Origin: Azospirillum cavernae
GTDB lineage: Bacteria > Pseudomonadota > Alphaproteobacteria > Azospirillales > Azospirillaceae
DNA length: 64,000 nt
Assembly: GCF_003590795.1 (NCBI RefSeq)
Contig: NZ_QYUL01000005.1
Coordinates: forward strand, 110,001 to 174,000
Direction of reading: 5' to 3'
Shown here: positions 23,436 through 31,758 of the stretch, in pieces
Position numbering within the stretch: the stretch's first letter is position 1
Layout of the letters: the number at the start of each line of letters is the position of its first letter
Made by a program: the position numbers and the translations under genes
Notes under the pieces: model-generated
Told to the model about the DNA's origin: nothing
The model's database searches: none
What the model saw: only the letters and a program-made list of their open reading frames with translations

Positions 23436-26400
23436 CAGAGAGTGCCTTGTGAAGCGCCAAGAGCGGCGATGCTGCGAATCGTGTTGTTTGCGGTGTCGGC
23501 CATGCTTTCACCGGGGTGAGGCTGAACGAGGCGCATCGACGGGAACCATGGGCGAATCGCCGCCCCCAACCACGTCCAATCCCTTCCCCCCAGTCGCCAA
23601 ACCGGAACGCCCAGCGCGCCCGCCAGTTCGCCAACCGCCATGGCCGGAGAAATGACCAGATCCAGGTTGCTCATCAGGGCCGCCACCCCTTCAAAATCAT
23701 CCTTCAGATTCAGGTCGTCCCATTGGCGCATGCGGCGTCCGCCGCGCTCCAGAGCGGCCAGTTCCGCCGTGCAATCACCATATTGCAGATTGACGACGAT
23801 GACGCCCGGCAGATCGAACAGGGGCAACCAATCGTGAAGCCCGGTGTAGGCGCCCTGCCGTTGCGCGGTGATGACCTGACTGCGCCAACCAAGACCAATC
23901 TTCAGGCCATCCCCCAACGCCGCCACCCGTTCGCGCCACAGCGCCACGCGCGCCGGGTCGGGAACCAGATAGGCCGGACGCGGGGGAAAGGCGGCGACGT
24001 TGGCGCGGCACAGGGCGGGCAATCCGCCAGCGGGGGCTTGCAGATCGCAATCGGGTGGATCCACCATTTCTTTGCCAAAGCGATCGACGGTTTCCGCCCG
24101 GACGACCGTCCAGGGAAAAGACCGCGTGAACAGGCTGGTCAAGCGCGGGTCGCATTCGATGGTGACGGGACCATCAAGGCCTTTCAACGCATCGAAGCAG
24201 GAGGCGAAGAGAATCTCATCGCCGACCCCTTGTTCGCTCCAGACGAGAAGATGGCGCCCGTCAAGCGGTTCCCCGCGCCATTCCGGGCGGGGAATGCGGC
24301 GGGCGCGTTGCAACTGGCGCGCGGAAAAACGCCGTCCGTAACCGGCCCAGCCGGTGGACAGATCGCCGTCCGCCAAAGCCAGCAATCCACGATTCCAGGC
24401 GGCCAGGGCAAAATTCGGATCCAGCCGCAAGGCGCGCTCCAGATGAGGGCGTGTTTGCGCCAGATCCCCGGTCAACGTCGCCATGGTGGCAAGGTTGTTG
24501 TGGGCGTCCGGGGCGTCGGGCCGCAAGGCCGCCGCCCGGCGATAGTGACCAATGGCTTCGACAAACCGCCCGTCCACCTCGCAGGCGTGGCCAAGATTGG
24601 CGTGGGCGGCGGGGTTGTCCATCACCAGCCGGATGGAGCGTTGATGAAGGGTTCGCGCCTCCGCCAATTTTTTGGTGTTCTGCCGGTGCAGTCCCAGATG
24701 GGTCAGCGCCTCGGGAAAATCCGGGCGCAGGGCCAGGGCGCGGGTGAAGGCGTGTTCGGCGGCGTGGCCCGCCCCCTCGGTCTCATACACCAACCCCAGA
24801 TGATTCCAGGCGGTGGGAAACTCCGCGACCACCCGCAAAGCCGCCCGCATCAACCGCTCAGCCTGTTCGGAGCGCCCGGTTTGGTGGTCAATCAGCCCAA
24901 GCAGATGCAGAGCGTCGGCGTGATCGGGTTCAACGGCCAGAACGGTCCGGTATGAGGATCGGGCCTCTTCCATCCGCCCATCACGGTGCTGCTCAATGGC
25001 CGTGGACAGCAGGCTTTCCGACGTGATGGGCGAGACGCGAAGGGGCCGTGGCTTCGTTCCCGCCATCTGGCACAGCGCCCGCGCCATGGCCGACAGCGTT
25101 GCCTCCAATCCCTCGCCCGCTCGGGGTTGGAACAGGCGCATCGATGGAAACCAGGGCCGTGTGGCGGTTCCCAATTGGGTCCAGTCCCGACCGCCAAACC
25201 GCCAAACCGGAACCCCCAGCGCGCCCGCCAGCTCACCCGCCGACATGGCGGGCGAAATCACCAGATCCAGATTGACCGTCAGCGCGGCGGCGGAATCAAA
25301 ATCATCCTTCAGGTTAAGATCGGCCCAGCGGTGGATGCGCACGCCAAAACGCCGTTCCGCCTGGGCGATCTCATCGGCGCAGTCGTCATATTGCAGATTG
25401 ACGAAGACAACCCCCGGCACGGCGAACAACTCGCCCCACTGGTCGAGCCGGGTGTAGGCGCCGCGCCGCTCCTCCGTCATCAACTGGCTGCGCCAACCGA
25501 TGCCGATTTTCAAACCCGGCCCCAGCGCGTCCAGCCGACGGCGCCAATGACTCACCATCTCCGGGTCGGGAACCAACCAGGGAGCTTGTCCGTCAAAGGC
25601 GGACAGGCCATCGCGCAGTCGGTGGGGCAGGCTTCCCGCTGGAACTTGCAGGTCGCAATCCGGCGGAAGAATGGTTTCGCGCGCGTCCGCCGTGCAGCTT
25701 TCCGCCCGGACATTCGCCTGGGGAAAGGAGCGGGCGAACAACGGAACCAGTCGGCGCTCGCATTCGATCGTCACCTTGCCGCCGCTCCAGGCCAGCAAAT
25801 CCGGGTAACAGGAGGCGAAGAGGATCTCATCGCCAACCCCCTGCTCCCGCCACACCAGAAGACGACGGCCCCGCAACACTTCGCCGGTCCACAAGGGAGC
25901 GTCGATGCGCCGGTTGGGGCGGACCTCGCCAGCGGCGAACCGGCGCTCGTAGCCGGCCCAGCCTCGGGCCAGATCGCCATGCAGAAGGGCGAGCAGGGAT
26001 AGGTTGTAGGCGGCGGTGGCCAGATCGGGTTCCTGCGCCAGCGCCTCTTCAAAGCAGGTTTCGGCGTCCTTGTAGCGTCCTTGCGCTTGAAGGGCGTTGC
26101 CGAGATTGTAGCGGGCCTCGACAAAATCCGGGTGAAGCTCCAGCGCTTGCCGGTGGCAGAGTTCGGCCTGATCGGGGCGGCCAAGCCGCCGCAGCACGGT
26201 GCCCAGATTGTTCAAGGCCGGGGCGTGGCGGGGGCGGCGCTTCAAGGCTTCGCGATAGGCGATTTCCGCCCCTTCGTTGGCGCCCTGCTGTTGTAGGATC
26301 GCGCCAAGATTGTAGTGGGCTGTGGCGTCATCGGGGCGTTGGGCGACGACGATCCTGTGCTGAATCACGGCTTCTTTCAAACGTCCGGCCAAGGCCAGCG

Positions 26401-26941
26401 CGTCGCCCAGATTGTTGTGCGCCTCGACCATGCCGGGGGTCAGGCGGACCGCGTGCGAAAGAGCGGCGATGGCCCCGTCGAGTCGGTCCAGGACGCGTTC
26501 GCTGTTCCCCAGATTGTACCAGGCCTTGGCGTAATCCGGACGCAGAGCCAGCGCCGTGGCGAAGGCGCGTCGCGCCAGATCATGACGGCCCAGCGCGGCC
26601 AACGCGTTTCCCAAATTGTGGCGGCGTTGCGCGCCATCGGGATTCAGTTGAACCGCGTTGCGGTGCGCCGCGACGGCGTCGCCGTGATGGTTCTTGGCGA
26701 CCAGCGCGCTGCCCAGATTGTCCCAGTAGTCGGCGACCCCACGATTTTCGGCGATGGCGCGCTCAATCAGGTCGATGGCGGCGTCCGGCTGGCCGGTTTG
26801 CAGCGACAGCACGCCCAAAAGATGCAAAGCATCCGGGTGTTTCGCATCAACGGCCAGCACGGCCCGATAGCCATGCTCGGCCTCGGTGAAGCGCCCGGCC
26901 TGATGATGGGCCAGGGCCTGCGCCAGCCTGTTGGTGTCCAT
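23435..26941 (-). CDS. Protein with two tandem TPR plus GT9-like modules
   Basis: A 1168-residue protein organised TPR (1-330), GT9-like domain (about 340-640), TPR (about 650-870), GT9-like domain (about 880-1150). The first GT begins RRLLVWREQGVGDEILFASC and the second HLLVWSEQGVGDEILFASC. Both carry IG-GWRSQ, VNLQY-DC, DLNLKDDF and LDLVISPAM--GELAGALGV. The first GT domain is closest to the first GT domain of the giant protein on the other strand, down to the same RIHRW and GGRDWTQLGT stretches, so modules have been copied between the genes. ATG 26941 has AAAAGGGA upstream. First gene of a leftward operon with the GT41 gene. Cytoplasmic, probably a protein or glycan glycosyltransferase. 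Confidence 0.85.
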   Translation of the reverse strand: MDTNRLAQALAHHQAGRFTEAEHGYRAVLAVDAKHPDALHLLGVLSLQTGQPDAAIDLIERAIAENRGVADYWDNLGSALVAKNHHGDAVAAHRNAVQLNPDGAQRRHNLGNALAALGRHDLARRAFATALALRPDYAKAWYNLGNSERVLDRLDGAIAALSHAVRLTPGMVEAHNNLGDALALAGRLKEAVIQHRIVVAQRPDDATAHYNLGAILQQQGANEGAEIAYREALKRRPRHAPALNNLGTVLRRLGRPDQAELCHRQALELHPDFVEARYNLGNALQAQGRYKDAETCFEEALAQEPDLATAAYNLSLLALLHGDLARGWAGYERRFAAGEVRPNRRIDAPLWTGEVLRGRRLLVWREQGVGDEILFASCYPDLLAWSGGKVTIECERRLVPLFARSFPQANVRAESCTADARETILPPDCDLQVPAGSLPHRLRDGLSAFDGQAPWLVPDPEMVSHWRRRLDALGPGLKIGIGWRSQLMTEERRGAYTRLDQWGELFAVPGVVFVNLQYDDCADEIAQAERRFGVRIHRWADLNLKDDFDSAAALTVNLDLVISPAMSAGELAGALGVPVWRFGGRDWTQLGTATRPWFPSMRLFQPRAGEGLEATLSAMARALCQMAGTKPRPLRVSPITSESLLSTAIEQHRDGRMEEARSSYRTVLAVEPDHADALHLLGLIDHQTGRSEQAERLMRAALRVVAEFPTAWNHLGLVYETEGAGHAAEHAFTRALALRPDFPEALTHLGLHRQNTKKLAEARTLHQRSIRLVMDNPAAHANLGHACEVDGRFVEAIGHYRRAAALRPDAPDAHNNLATMATLTGDLAQTRPHLERALRLDPNFALAAWNRGLLALADGDLSTGWAGYGRRFSARQLQRARRIPRPEWRGEPLDGRHLLVWSEQGVGDEILFASCFDALKGLDGPVTIECDPRLTSLFTRSFPWTVVRAETVDRFGKEMVDPPDCDLQAPAGGLPALCRANVAAFPPRPAYLVPDPARVALWRERVAALGDGLKIGLGWRSQVITAQRQGAYTGLHDWLPLFDLPGVIVVNLQYGDCTAELAALERGGRRMRQWDDLNLKDDFEGVAALMSNLDLVISPAMAVGELAGALGVPVWRLGGRDWTWLGAAIRPWFPSMRLVQPHPGESMADTANNTIRSIAALGASQGTL

Positions 26942-27050
26942 AGTCCCTTTTGCCCTTTCCGGCCCAGCCCTGCCAAAGGGAGTGCCATGATCGGGCGTTC
27001 AAGGTAAAGATGCCATTGATTTTGTTCCGCCGTTCGCAGGAGACGTCATC

Positions 27051-28298
27051 ATGGCCGCATCCCGTTTGGCCGTGCGCGCGAAAGCCGCCGTTCCCGTGGC
27101 GGCGCGCTTGTGCCGACAGGCCGACGCCCTGGCCGCCGCCGGTCGGGCGGAGGAGGCGGACAGCGTCTATCGGGCGGCGTTGGCCGCCGATCCCGCTTTG
27201 GCGGGCGCGCACAACAACCATGGCAACGTCCTGCGCGCGTTGGGGCGACCGGACGAGGCCGCTTCAGCCTATCGCGCCGCGCTGGCCTGTGGGCTGGATC
27301 TCGCTCTGGTCCATTACAACCTCGCCGCCGTTCTGCGACAGACCGGGCAGACGGTCGAGGCGGCGCGGGCCTATCGGCGGGCGTTGGTCATGCAGCCGGA
27401 TTACGCCGAGGCCTGGAACAACCAGGCCAACCTCCTGCGCGACGAGGAACGGTTGACGGAGGCCGCCATCAGCTACCGGCGGGCGCTGGCGGCGCGCCCG
27501 GATTGGACCGATGGTCACGACAATTTCGCCACCGCGCTTTATCTGCTGCATGAGCGTGGGGACGTCGAAACGGCGGCGCGCTTGGCGCGCGATTGGCGGC
27601 GCGACCACCCGGACAACCCGATGGCGCGGCACATCGGTTCGGCCATCATCGGTGATTCGGCGGAAGAGCGGGCGCCGGACGCCTATGTGCGGCAGACCTT
27701 CGACCTGTTTGCGAACGAGTTTGACAGCAAGCTGGCCGAACTTGGCTATCGCGCGCCGGAATTGTTGGCCGAGGCCGTCGCGATGAGCGGTCCGGAGCCG
27801 CGTGGCGATTTGGCGGTGCTCGACGCTGGTTGCGGGACCGGGCTGTGCGGGGCGGCGTTGCGGCCCTACGCCCGCTGTTTGAGCGGAGTCGATCTGTCGG
27901 GCGGCATGCTGGCCCACGCCCACGCCCGCGCGCTGTATGACGCGTTGGACGAAGCGGAGCTGGTCGCGCATCTGACCGCGCATCCCTCCTCCTTCGACCT
28001 GATCGTGGCGGCGGATGTCCTGTGCTATTTTGGGGAGTTGGGGGAGGTCTTTGCGGCCGCCTGCACGGCGTTGCTCCCGGCCGGTCGGCTGGTCTTTTCC
28101 GTAGAGCGGCTCGCGGATGACGCGGAACTTCCCCCGTATCAGGTTGCGACCCATGGCCGTTACGCGCACAAGGAAATTTATGTGCGCGACGCCCTGTCCG
28201 TGTCGGGGCTGGCGTTGACCATGATGACGCAGGAAACATTGCGGTTTGAGAGCGGGGAACCCGTGGTTGGAATGGTGGTGGTCGCCGTCAGGCCGTGA
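27051..28298 (+). CDS. TPR plus SAM-dependent methyltransferase
   Basis: A 415-residue protein. Residues 15-170 hold about four tetratricopeptide repeats (for example AHNNHGNVLRALGRPDEAAS and AWNNQANLLRDEERLTEAAI). From residue 210 a class I methyltransferase follows, with motif I VLDAGCGTGLCGAAL (near residue 262), GVDLSGGMLAHAHA as the acidic loop, and FDLIVAADVLCYFGEL as motif IV. This is the predicted TPR-methyltransferase group (COG4976 type). AGGAG lies before the ATG. Divergent from the two-module glycosyltransferase gene, and its last 11 bases overlap the convergent gene. Likely methylates a glycan or a protein bound by the TPRs, perhaps flagellin (inference). Confidence 0.83.
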   Translation: MAASRLAVRAKAAVPVAARLCRQADALAAAGRAEEADSVYRAALAADPALAGAHNNHGNVLRALGRPDEAASAYRAALACGLDLALVHYNLAAVLRQTGQTVEAARAYRRALVMQPDYAEAWNNQANLLRDEERLTEAAISYRRALAARPDWTDGHDNFATALYLLHERGDVETAARLARDWRRDHPDNPMARHIGSAIIGDSAEERAPDAYVRQTFDLFANEFDSKLAELGYRAPELLAEAVAMSGPEPRGDLAVLDAGCGTGLCGAALRPYARCLSGVDLSGGMLAHAHARALYDALDEAELVAHLTAHPSSFDLIVAADVLCYFGELGEVFAAACTALLPAGRLVFSVERLADDAELPPYQVATHGRYAHKEIYVRDALSVSGLALTMMTQETLRFESGEPVVGMVVVAVRP

Positions 28299-29850
28299 CC
28301 CTGTCGCCGGGCGCAATTTCGGGCGCGACGCGCGACCCGATCCGGTCTGACAAGGGGCCGCTCGGGCCATCGGGAAATGGAACGCCATGACGCGGGTGCG
28401 TCCGATCGTGAATCAACGCGCGATTGCGGACCAAAGGCCAAACGAAGCGTCGCAAAAAGCGCTGATCTTGCCAGCGGTCGACGTCCGTGCGGGCGAAGCG
28501 TTCAGCCAGCCCCAACAATTCTGGCAACAACCCGGCCGTTCCCCCCCACATTCCAGCCAGAATCAATTCTGTGTGCAGAATGTGATCGCGCATGATGTGG
28601 AAAGGGCGCCCGGAGTCGATCCAGGCGTCAACCGCCAGCTTTTCTTTCATCGACAACCGGGAATCGCAATCACGGCACAGAAAGCGGGCCACGGTCGGAT
28701 CGTCCGAAGCGGAAAAACGCCAATAAAGGCCAAGGAGTGGACCGCTGCCCGGCGCCATCGCGATGAGAACCGCTCCGGCCTCCGTCAAGGCCGACAAGGT
28801 TTCGGGCGGCGCCGAATCATCGTGATAGACCCAGCATTCCCAGCCTGGGAACAGAGTTTTCGTCAAATGCGCGTTGGCCACCGCCCCTTTTGTGTAGATC
28901 TCTTGATTGCCCCACAGGCTGAAGGCAATGACGTTGCGGGTTCGCCGCGCCGCGCCGCGCGGAACGGCTGGAAGAGACGGTTGCGCCGGGGCATGGGCCA
29001 GCGCCAGACGGTCTTTCAGGTCCAGCAAAGCGCTGGCCCATTCGTTGGCCTCATTCTCCTGATCCAGCGCGTACAGCGTGATAATCAGGTTCTCCAGCGC
29101 GTCCATGTTGGTTGGATCAATGCGGACCGCGTGCAACAGCGCAGCGCAGGCCGTTTCCAACCGATCAATCTTTCCCAGCGCGATGCCCAGATTGAAGACC
29201 GCCGATTGGAAATCAGGAACCAGAGCCACCGCTCGCCGATAGGCGCTCAGCGAATCCTGGCGCAAGCCCGCCGCGTACAGCGCGTTGCCAAGCAGAAACG
29301 CAAGGTCGGCGTTGAAGGGCGCCAGTTCCACCGCGCGGGTTAAATACGGCAAGGCGGCCACAGGCTGCCCGGCTTCGATCAACAACCGGCTGCGTTCGTG
29401 CAGCAAAAGAACGAGCCGCTCCGGGGCGACGGCAAGAGCCGGAGCCGCGCGAGTCGCGCGCTCCAGCGCGGCAATTGCGCGGTCTCCATCACCATCCTCA
29501 CGGTGGAGCGTGGCGGCGTCGATCCAAGTCTCGGCAAAATCAGGACGAAGAGCGATGGCGCGCTGATGGGCCGCCAAAGCTTCGCGGCGGCGTTTGAGAC
29601 CACGCAGGATGGTGGCGTGGTTGGCGTGGATGTCTGCGGCGTCAGGACGCAGCTTCAACGCTCGGCCAATCAGGGTCAAACCCAAATCTCCCTGGCCGAT
29701 CTGACCGGCCAGCACCCCCAGAAAATGCAGGGCGTCGGGATGATCCGGGTCGGCGTCCAGGATGCGGGTGTAAAGTTCCTGCGCCTCCCCCAATCGCCCG
29801 GAAAGATGCAGATCAAGAGCGATTGTAAGGGCTTCTGTGATCGTGGCCAT
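28288..29850 (-). CDS. TPR protein with GT-A-like C-terminal domain
   Basis: A 520-residue protein. The N-terminal 300 residues are TPRs starting MATITEALTIALDLHLSGRL, nearly the same opening as the GT41 protein at 21168-23435. The C-terminal 210 residues differ: RNVIAFSLWGNQEIYTKGAV, FPGWECWVYHDDSAP, then FLCRDCDSRLSMKEK, which holds a D-x-D-like CRDCDSR metal site, and FHIMRDHILHTELILAGMWG. This looks like a GT-A fold glycosyltransferase of the type found in uncharacterised TPR proteins. Family name not certain. Overlaps the convergent methyltransferase gene by 11 bases. Its place in the cluster suggests the same target as its neighbours. Confidence 0.75.
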   Translation of the reverse strand: MATITEALTIALDLHLSGRLGEAQELYTRILDADPDHPDALHFLGVLAGQIGQGDLGLTLIGRALKLRPDAADIHANHATILRGLKRRREALAAHQRAIALRPDFAETWIDAATLHREDGDGDRAIAALERATRAAPALAVAPERLVLLLHERSRLLIEAGQPVAALPYLTRAVELAPFNADLAFLLGNALYAAGLRQDSLSAYRRAVALVPDFQSAVFNLGIALGKIDRLETACAALLHAVRIDPTNMDALENLIITLYALDQENEANEWASALLDLKDRLALAHAPAQPSLPAVPRGAARRTRNVIAFSLWGNQEIYTKGAVANAHLTKTLFPGWECWVYHDDSAPPETLSALTEAGAVLIAMAPGSGPLLGLYWRFSASDDPTVARFLCRDCDSRLSMKEKLAVDAWIDSGRPFHIMRDHILHTELILAGMWGGTAGLLPELLGLAERFARTDVDRWQDQRFLRRFVWPLVRNRALIHDRTHPRHGVPFPDGPSGPLSDRIGSRVAPEIAPGDRVTA

Positions 29851-29984
29851 GACCGATAGCCTTAGGCATGTGGGGGCGGGCGCGCAAGCTTTTCTGGAAA
29901 ATTTTATGTGGTTTCAAGGCGAAACCCAAGACGGAAGCGCAATACGGGCGGTTTCGCTGAGGGTGCAATCCTGAATAAGTATGA

Positions 29985-30002
29985 ACAAAGTCTTTACTTT
30001 GT
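29985..30002. repeat. Inverted repeat in AT-rich leader of the FlaG-like gene
   Basis: ACAAAG-TCTTTA-CTTTGT is a perfect 6-6-6 palindrome within an AT-rich stretch (about 29900-30060), 57 bases ahead of the chosen start of the FlaG-like gene. Possible operator or mRNA hairpin. The low GC of this stretch suggests a promoter region rather than coding sequence. Confidence 0.4.
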
Positions 30003-30058
30003 ACGGCATTCTATGTATCTTTATCTCCAGGTGTTTCCAACATATGGAATTGCTGGTC

Positions 30059-30571
30059 ATGAATGTGGCGCCATCCACATCAACGGCATTGCGTCCGTTT
30101 CCTGTCATGACGGCCCGCAACGGGGAAACCGTTGAAAAGGGGGCCGACAGCTCGATTCCGTCGCAGCAAGACACCACCGATCCCCTGGTGAACCGTTATC
30201 CGACGATCGCCTTTTCCTACGACGTCGACGCGTCCCGTCTGGTGATGCAGTATCGCGACCCGGCAAACGGGAAGACGGTTTCCCAAATCCCCACCGAAGC
30301 GGCGCTGAAGCAGTACAAGGAAGCGCAACAGCAGGAAAAAGAGGCGTCGCGCGCCGCCGCTTTCGAGGTGACGGTCGGCGGATCGGACAAAAAGGGCCAA
30401 AGCGGGGGAACGGATTCCTCAACGCCAAACAGCTCCACCTCTCAGCCCATGGCGACTGGCAACGCACAGAGCGCTTCCACGGGCAGCGCCCATGTGGCAC
30501 ATTTCACCACAGCGGCGACGCATCCGGCTTCGGTCAGTTCGGGCGTCGCGCGCGTCAATGTGGTGATCTAG
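30059..30571 (+). CDS. FlaG-like protein, putative flagellar
   Basis: A 170-residue protein. The middle (IAFSYDVDASRLVMQYRDPA followed by GKTVSQIPTEAALKQY) follows the FlaG pattern of a beta hairpin ending in T(G)xxxxQIP and a helix. FlaG proteins influence filament length or assembly. N- and C-terminal extensions are low complexity: the last 60 residues are rich in Ser, Thr, Gly and Ala. The longest frame starts at ATG 29981 but begins in an AT-rich non-coding-like stretch. ATG 30059 is preferred, with ATG 30044 possible. Followed at 34 bases by a second small motility-type gene, probably an operon. Confidence 0.6.
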   Translation: MNVAPSTSTALRPFPVMTARNGETVEKGADSSIPSQQDTTDPLVNRYPTIAFSYDVDASRLVMQYRDPANGKTVSQIPTEAALKQYKEAQQQEKEASRAAAFEVTVGGSDKKGQSGGTDSSTPNSSTSQPMATGNAQSASTGSAHVAHFTTAATHPASVSSGVARVNVVI

Positions 30572-30605
30572 CCCCACATCGTGGGCTGTCAGCAGGCAGG
30601 TCGTC

Positions 30606-30809
30606 ATGGCTTTCGATGTAACTTCATCAACCGCTGGCGCCGCCGTCAGCTTGCGCCAAGCTCAGGGCCAATATGATTTTGGCGTGAAGACTCTGAGTCA
30701 GGACAACCAACAGCAGGCCGCAGCCGTGGCGACCTTGCTGCAAGGTGGGTCCAATGGCGGTGGCAACGTCACGCCGACGCGCGGCCAAAATCTCAACATC
30801 TCCGTGTAA
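30606..30809 (+). CDS. Putative motility protein (YjfB-like)
   Basis: A 67-residue protein starting MAFDVTSSTAGAAVSLRQAQ. The helical centre (YDFGVKTLSQDNQQQAAAVA) resembles the small YjfB-type putative motility proteins found near flagellar genes. The tail is a Gly/Asn-rich linker. Function in these proteins is not established. It follows the FlaG-like gene and precedes a PP2C phosphatase gene by about 125 bases. Confidence 0.6.
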   Translation: MAFDVTSSTAGAAVSLRQAQGQYDFGVKTLSQDNQQQAAAVATLLQGGSNGGGNVTPTRGQNLNISV

Positions 30810-30935
30810 GCGAGCGTCAAACGACGCTGTATCTTTGTCGGCCCTTGCGCCATTATCGGCCAAGCGACCCATCCTGTCTTTTCCGTGGTGGTCTTGGGGT
30901 CGCGTCCTTTTGCGCTCCCGGAGCCTCACACGCCG

Positions 30936-31751
30936 ATGCCCAACGCCGCCTTTTCCCTGATCGCCGCCGGACAAACCGATGTTGGACGCGTCCGCGCCCG
31001 CAACGAAGACAGTTTTTGCATTGGGACAACGGGCGAGTTTGCGGTGGTCTGCGATGGTATGGGCGGTCACGCCGGGGGGGACATCGCCAGCCGTACCGCC
31101 GTTGAGGTCATCAGCGGCTTTCTGGAAGATTTCGCGCCTCCCACAACCCCAACCACATCCGCAACGAACGATTCCGACAAGACCTTGGCGAATCCGGTGG
31201 ACCATGATCCGACCGTGCGCAACGCCTTGTCCGTCGCCCGTTCGGCGGTGCTGCTGGCCAACCAACAAATCCACGCGCTGAACAAGCAGCGCGGCTTTGC
31301 CGAGGGGCGCGGCATGGGAACCACGGCTGTTGGCCTGTGGCGCCTTCCCGGTTCGCCCCAAATGGTGGTGTTTCACGCGGGCGACAGCCGACTGTACCGC
31401 TTGCGTGACGGCGAGTTGCGCGCCCTGACCCGCGACCACAGCCTTTATCAGATGTGGCTCGACAATGGCGGGCGTGGCGTGGCGCCACAACGCAACATCA
31501 TCCTGCGCGCCCTTGGCACGGGGGAAGAGGTGGAACCCGAACTGGCGGTCCATTCCCTCCTTCCTGATGACGCGCTGTTGCTGTGTTCGGACGGTTTGAA
31601 CGGCATGCTGCCCGACGCCGCCATCGCCCGGATCCTGGGGCAAGAAACCGTGCCGGAACGCGCCTGCGCCGCGCTGGTTGAGGCCGCCAACGCGGCGGGT
31701 GGCCAGGACAACATCACCGTCGTCGTCGCTCGCTTCGCCAAAGCCACGTAA
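30936..31751 (+). CDS. PP2C-family serine/threonine protein phosphatase
   Basis: A 271-residue metal-dependent phosphatase. All hallmark motifs are present: VRARNEDSF near the start, VCDGMGGHAGGDIAS (metal-binding Asp and Gly), FHAGDSRLYRLRDG, LTRDHSL, CSDGLNGM and GGQDNITVVV with the metal-binding Asp. This is the stand-alone bacterial type (PppA/Stp-like). The frame is open from GTG 30885, but ATG 30936 gives a family-like N-terminus. Its end lies seven bases from the end of the convergent pseudokinase gene. The pairing recalls PppA/PpkA pairs that control secretion systems, though no secretion genes are in view. Confidence 0.9.
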   Translation: MPNAAFSLIAAGQTDVGRVRARNEDSFCIGTTGEFAVVCDGMGGHAGGDIASRTAVEVISGFLEDFAPPTTPTTSATNDSDKTLANPVDHDPTVRNALSVARSAVLLANQQIHALNKQRGFAEGRGMGTTAVGLWRLPGSPQMVVFHAGDSRLYRLRDGELRALTRDHSLYQMWLDNGGRGVAPQRNIILRALGTGEEVEPELAVHSLLPDDALLLCSDGLNGMLPDAAIARILGQETVPERACAALVEAANAAGGQDNITVVVARFAKAT

Positions 31752-31758
31752 TCCAGTC

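Noticed and set aside
26960..26990. TGGCACTCCCTTTGGCA (minus strand) before the two-module glycosyltransferase gene as sigma-54 promoter
   Set aside because: GG to GC spacing is 11, and there are no ftr-like repeats nearby.
14836..29850. Long repeated sequence as insertion elements or prophage
   Set aside because: The repetition is explained by TPR and glycosyltransferase modules within genes. No transposase, integrase, terminal repeats or target duplications were seen.
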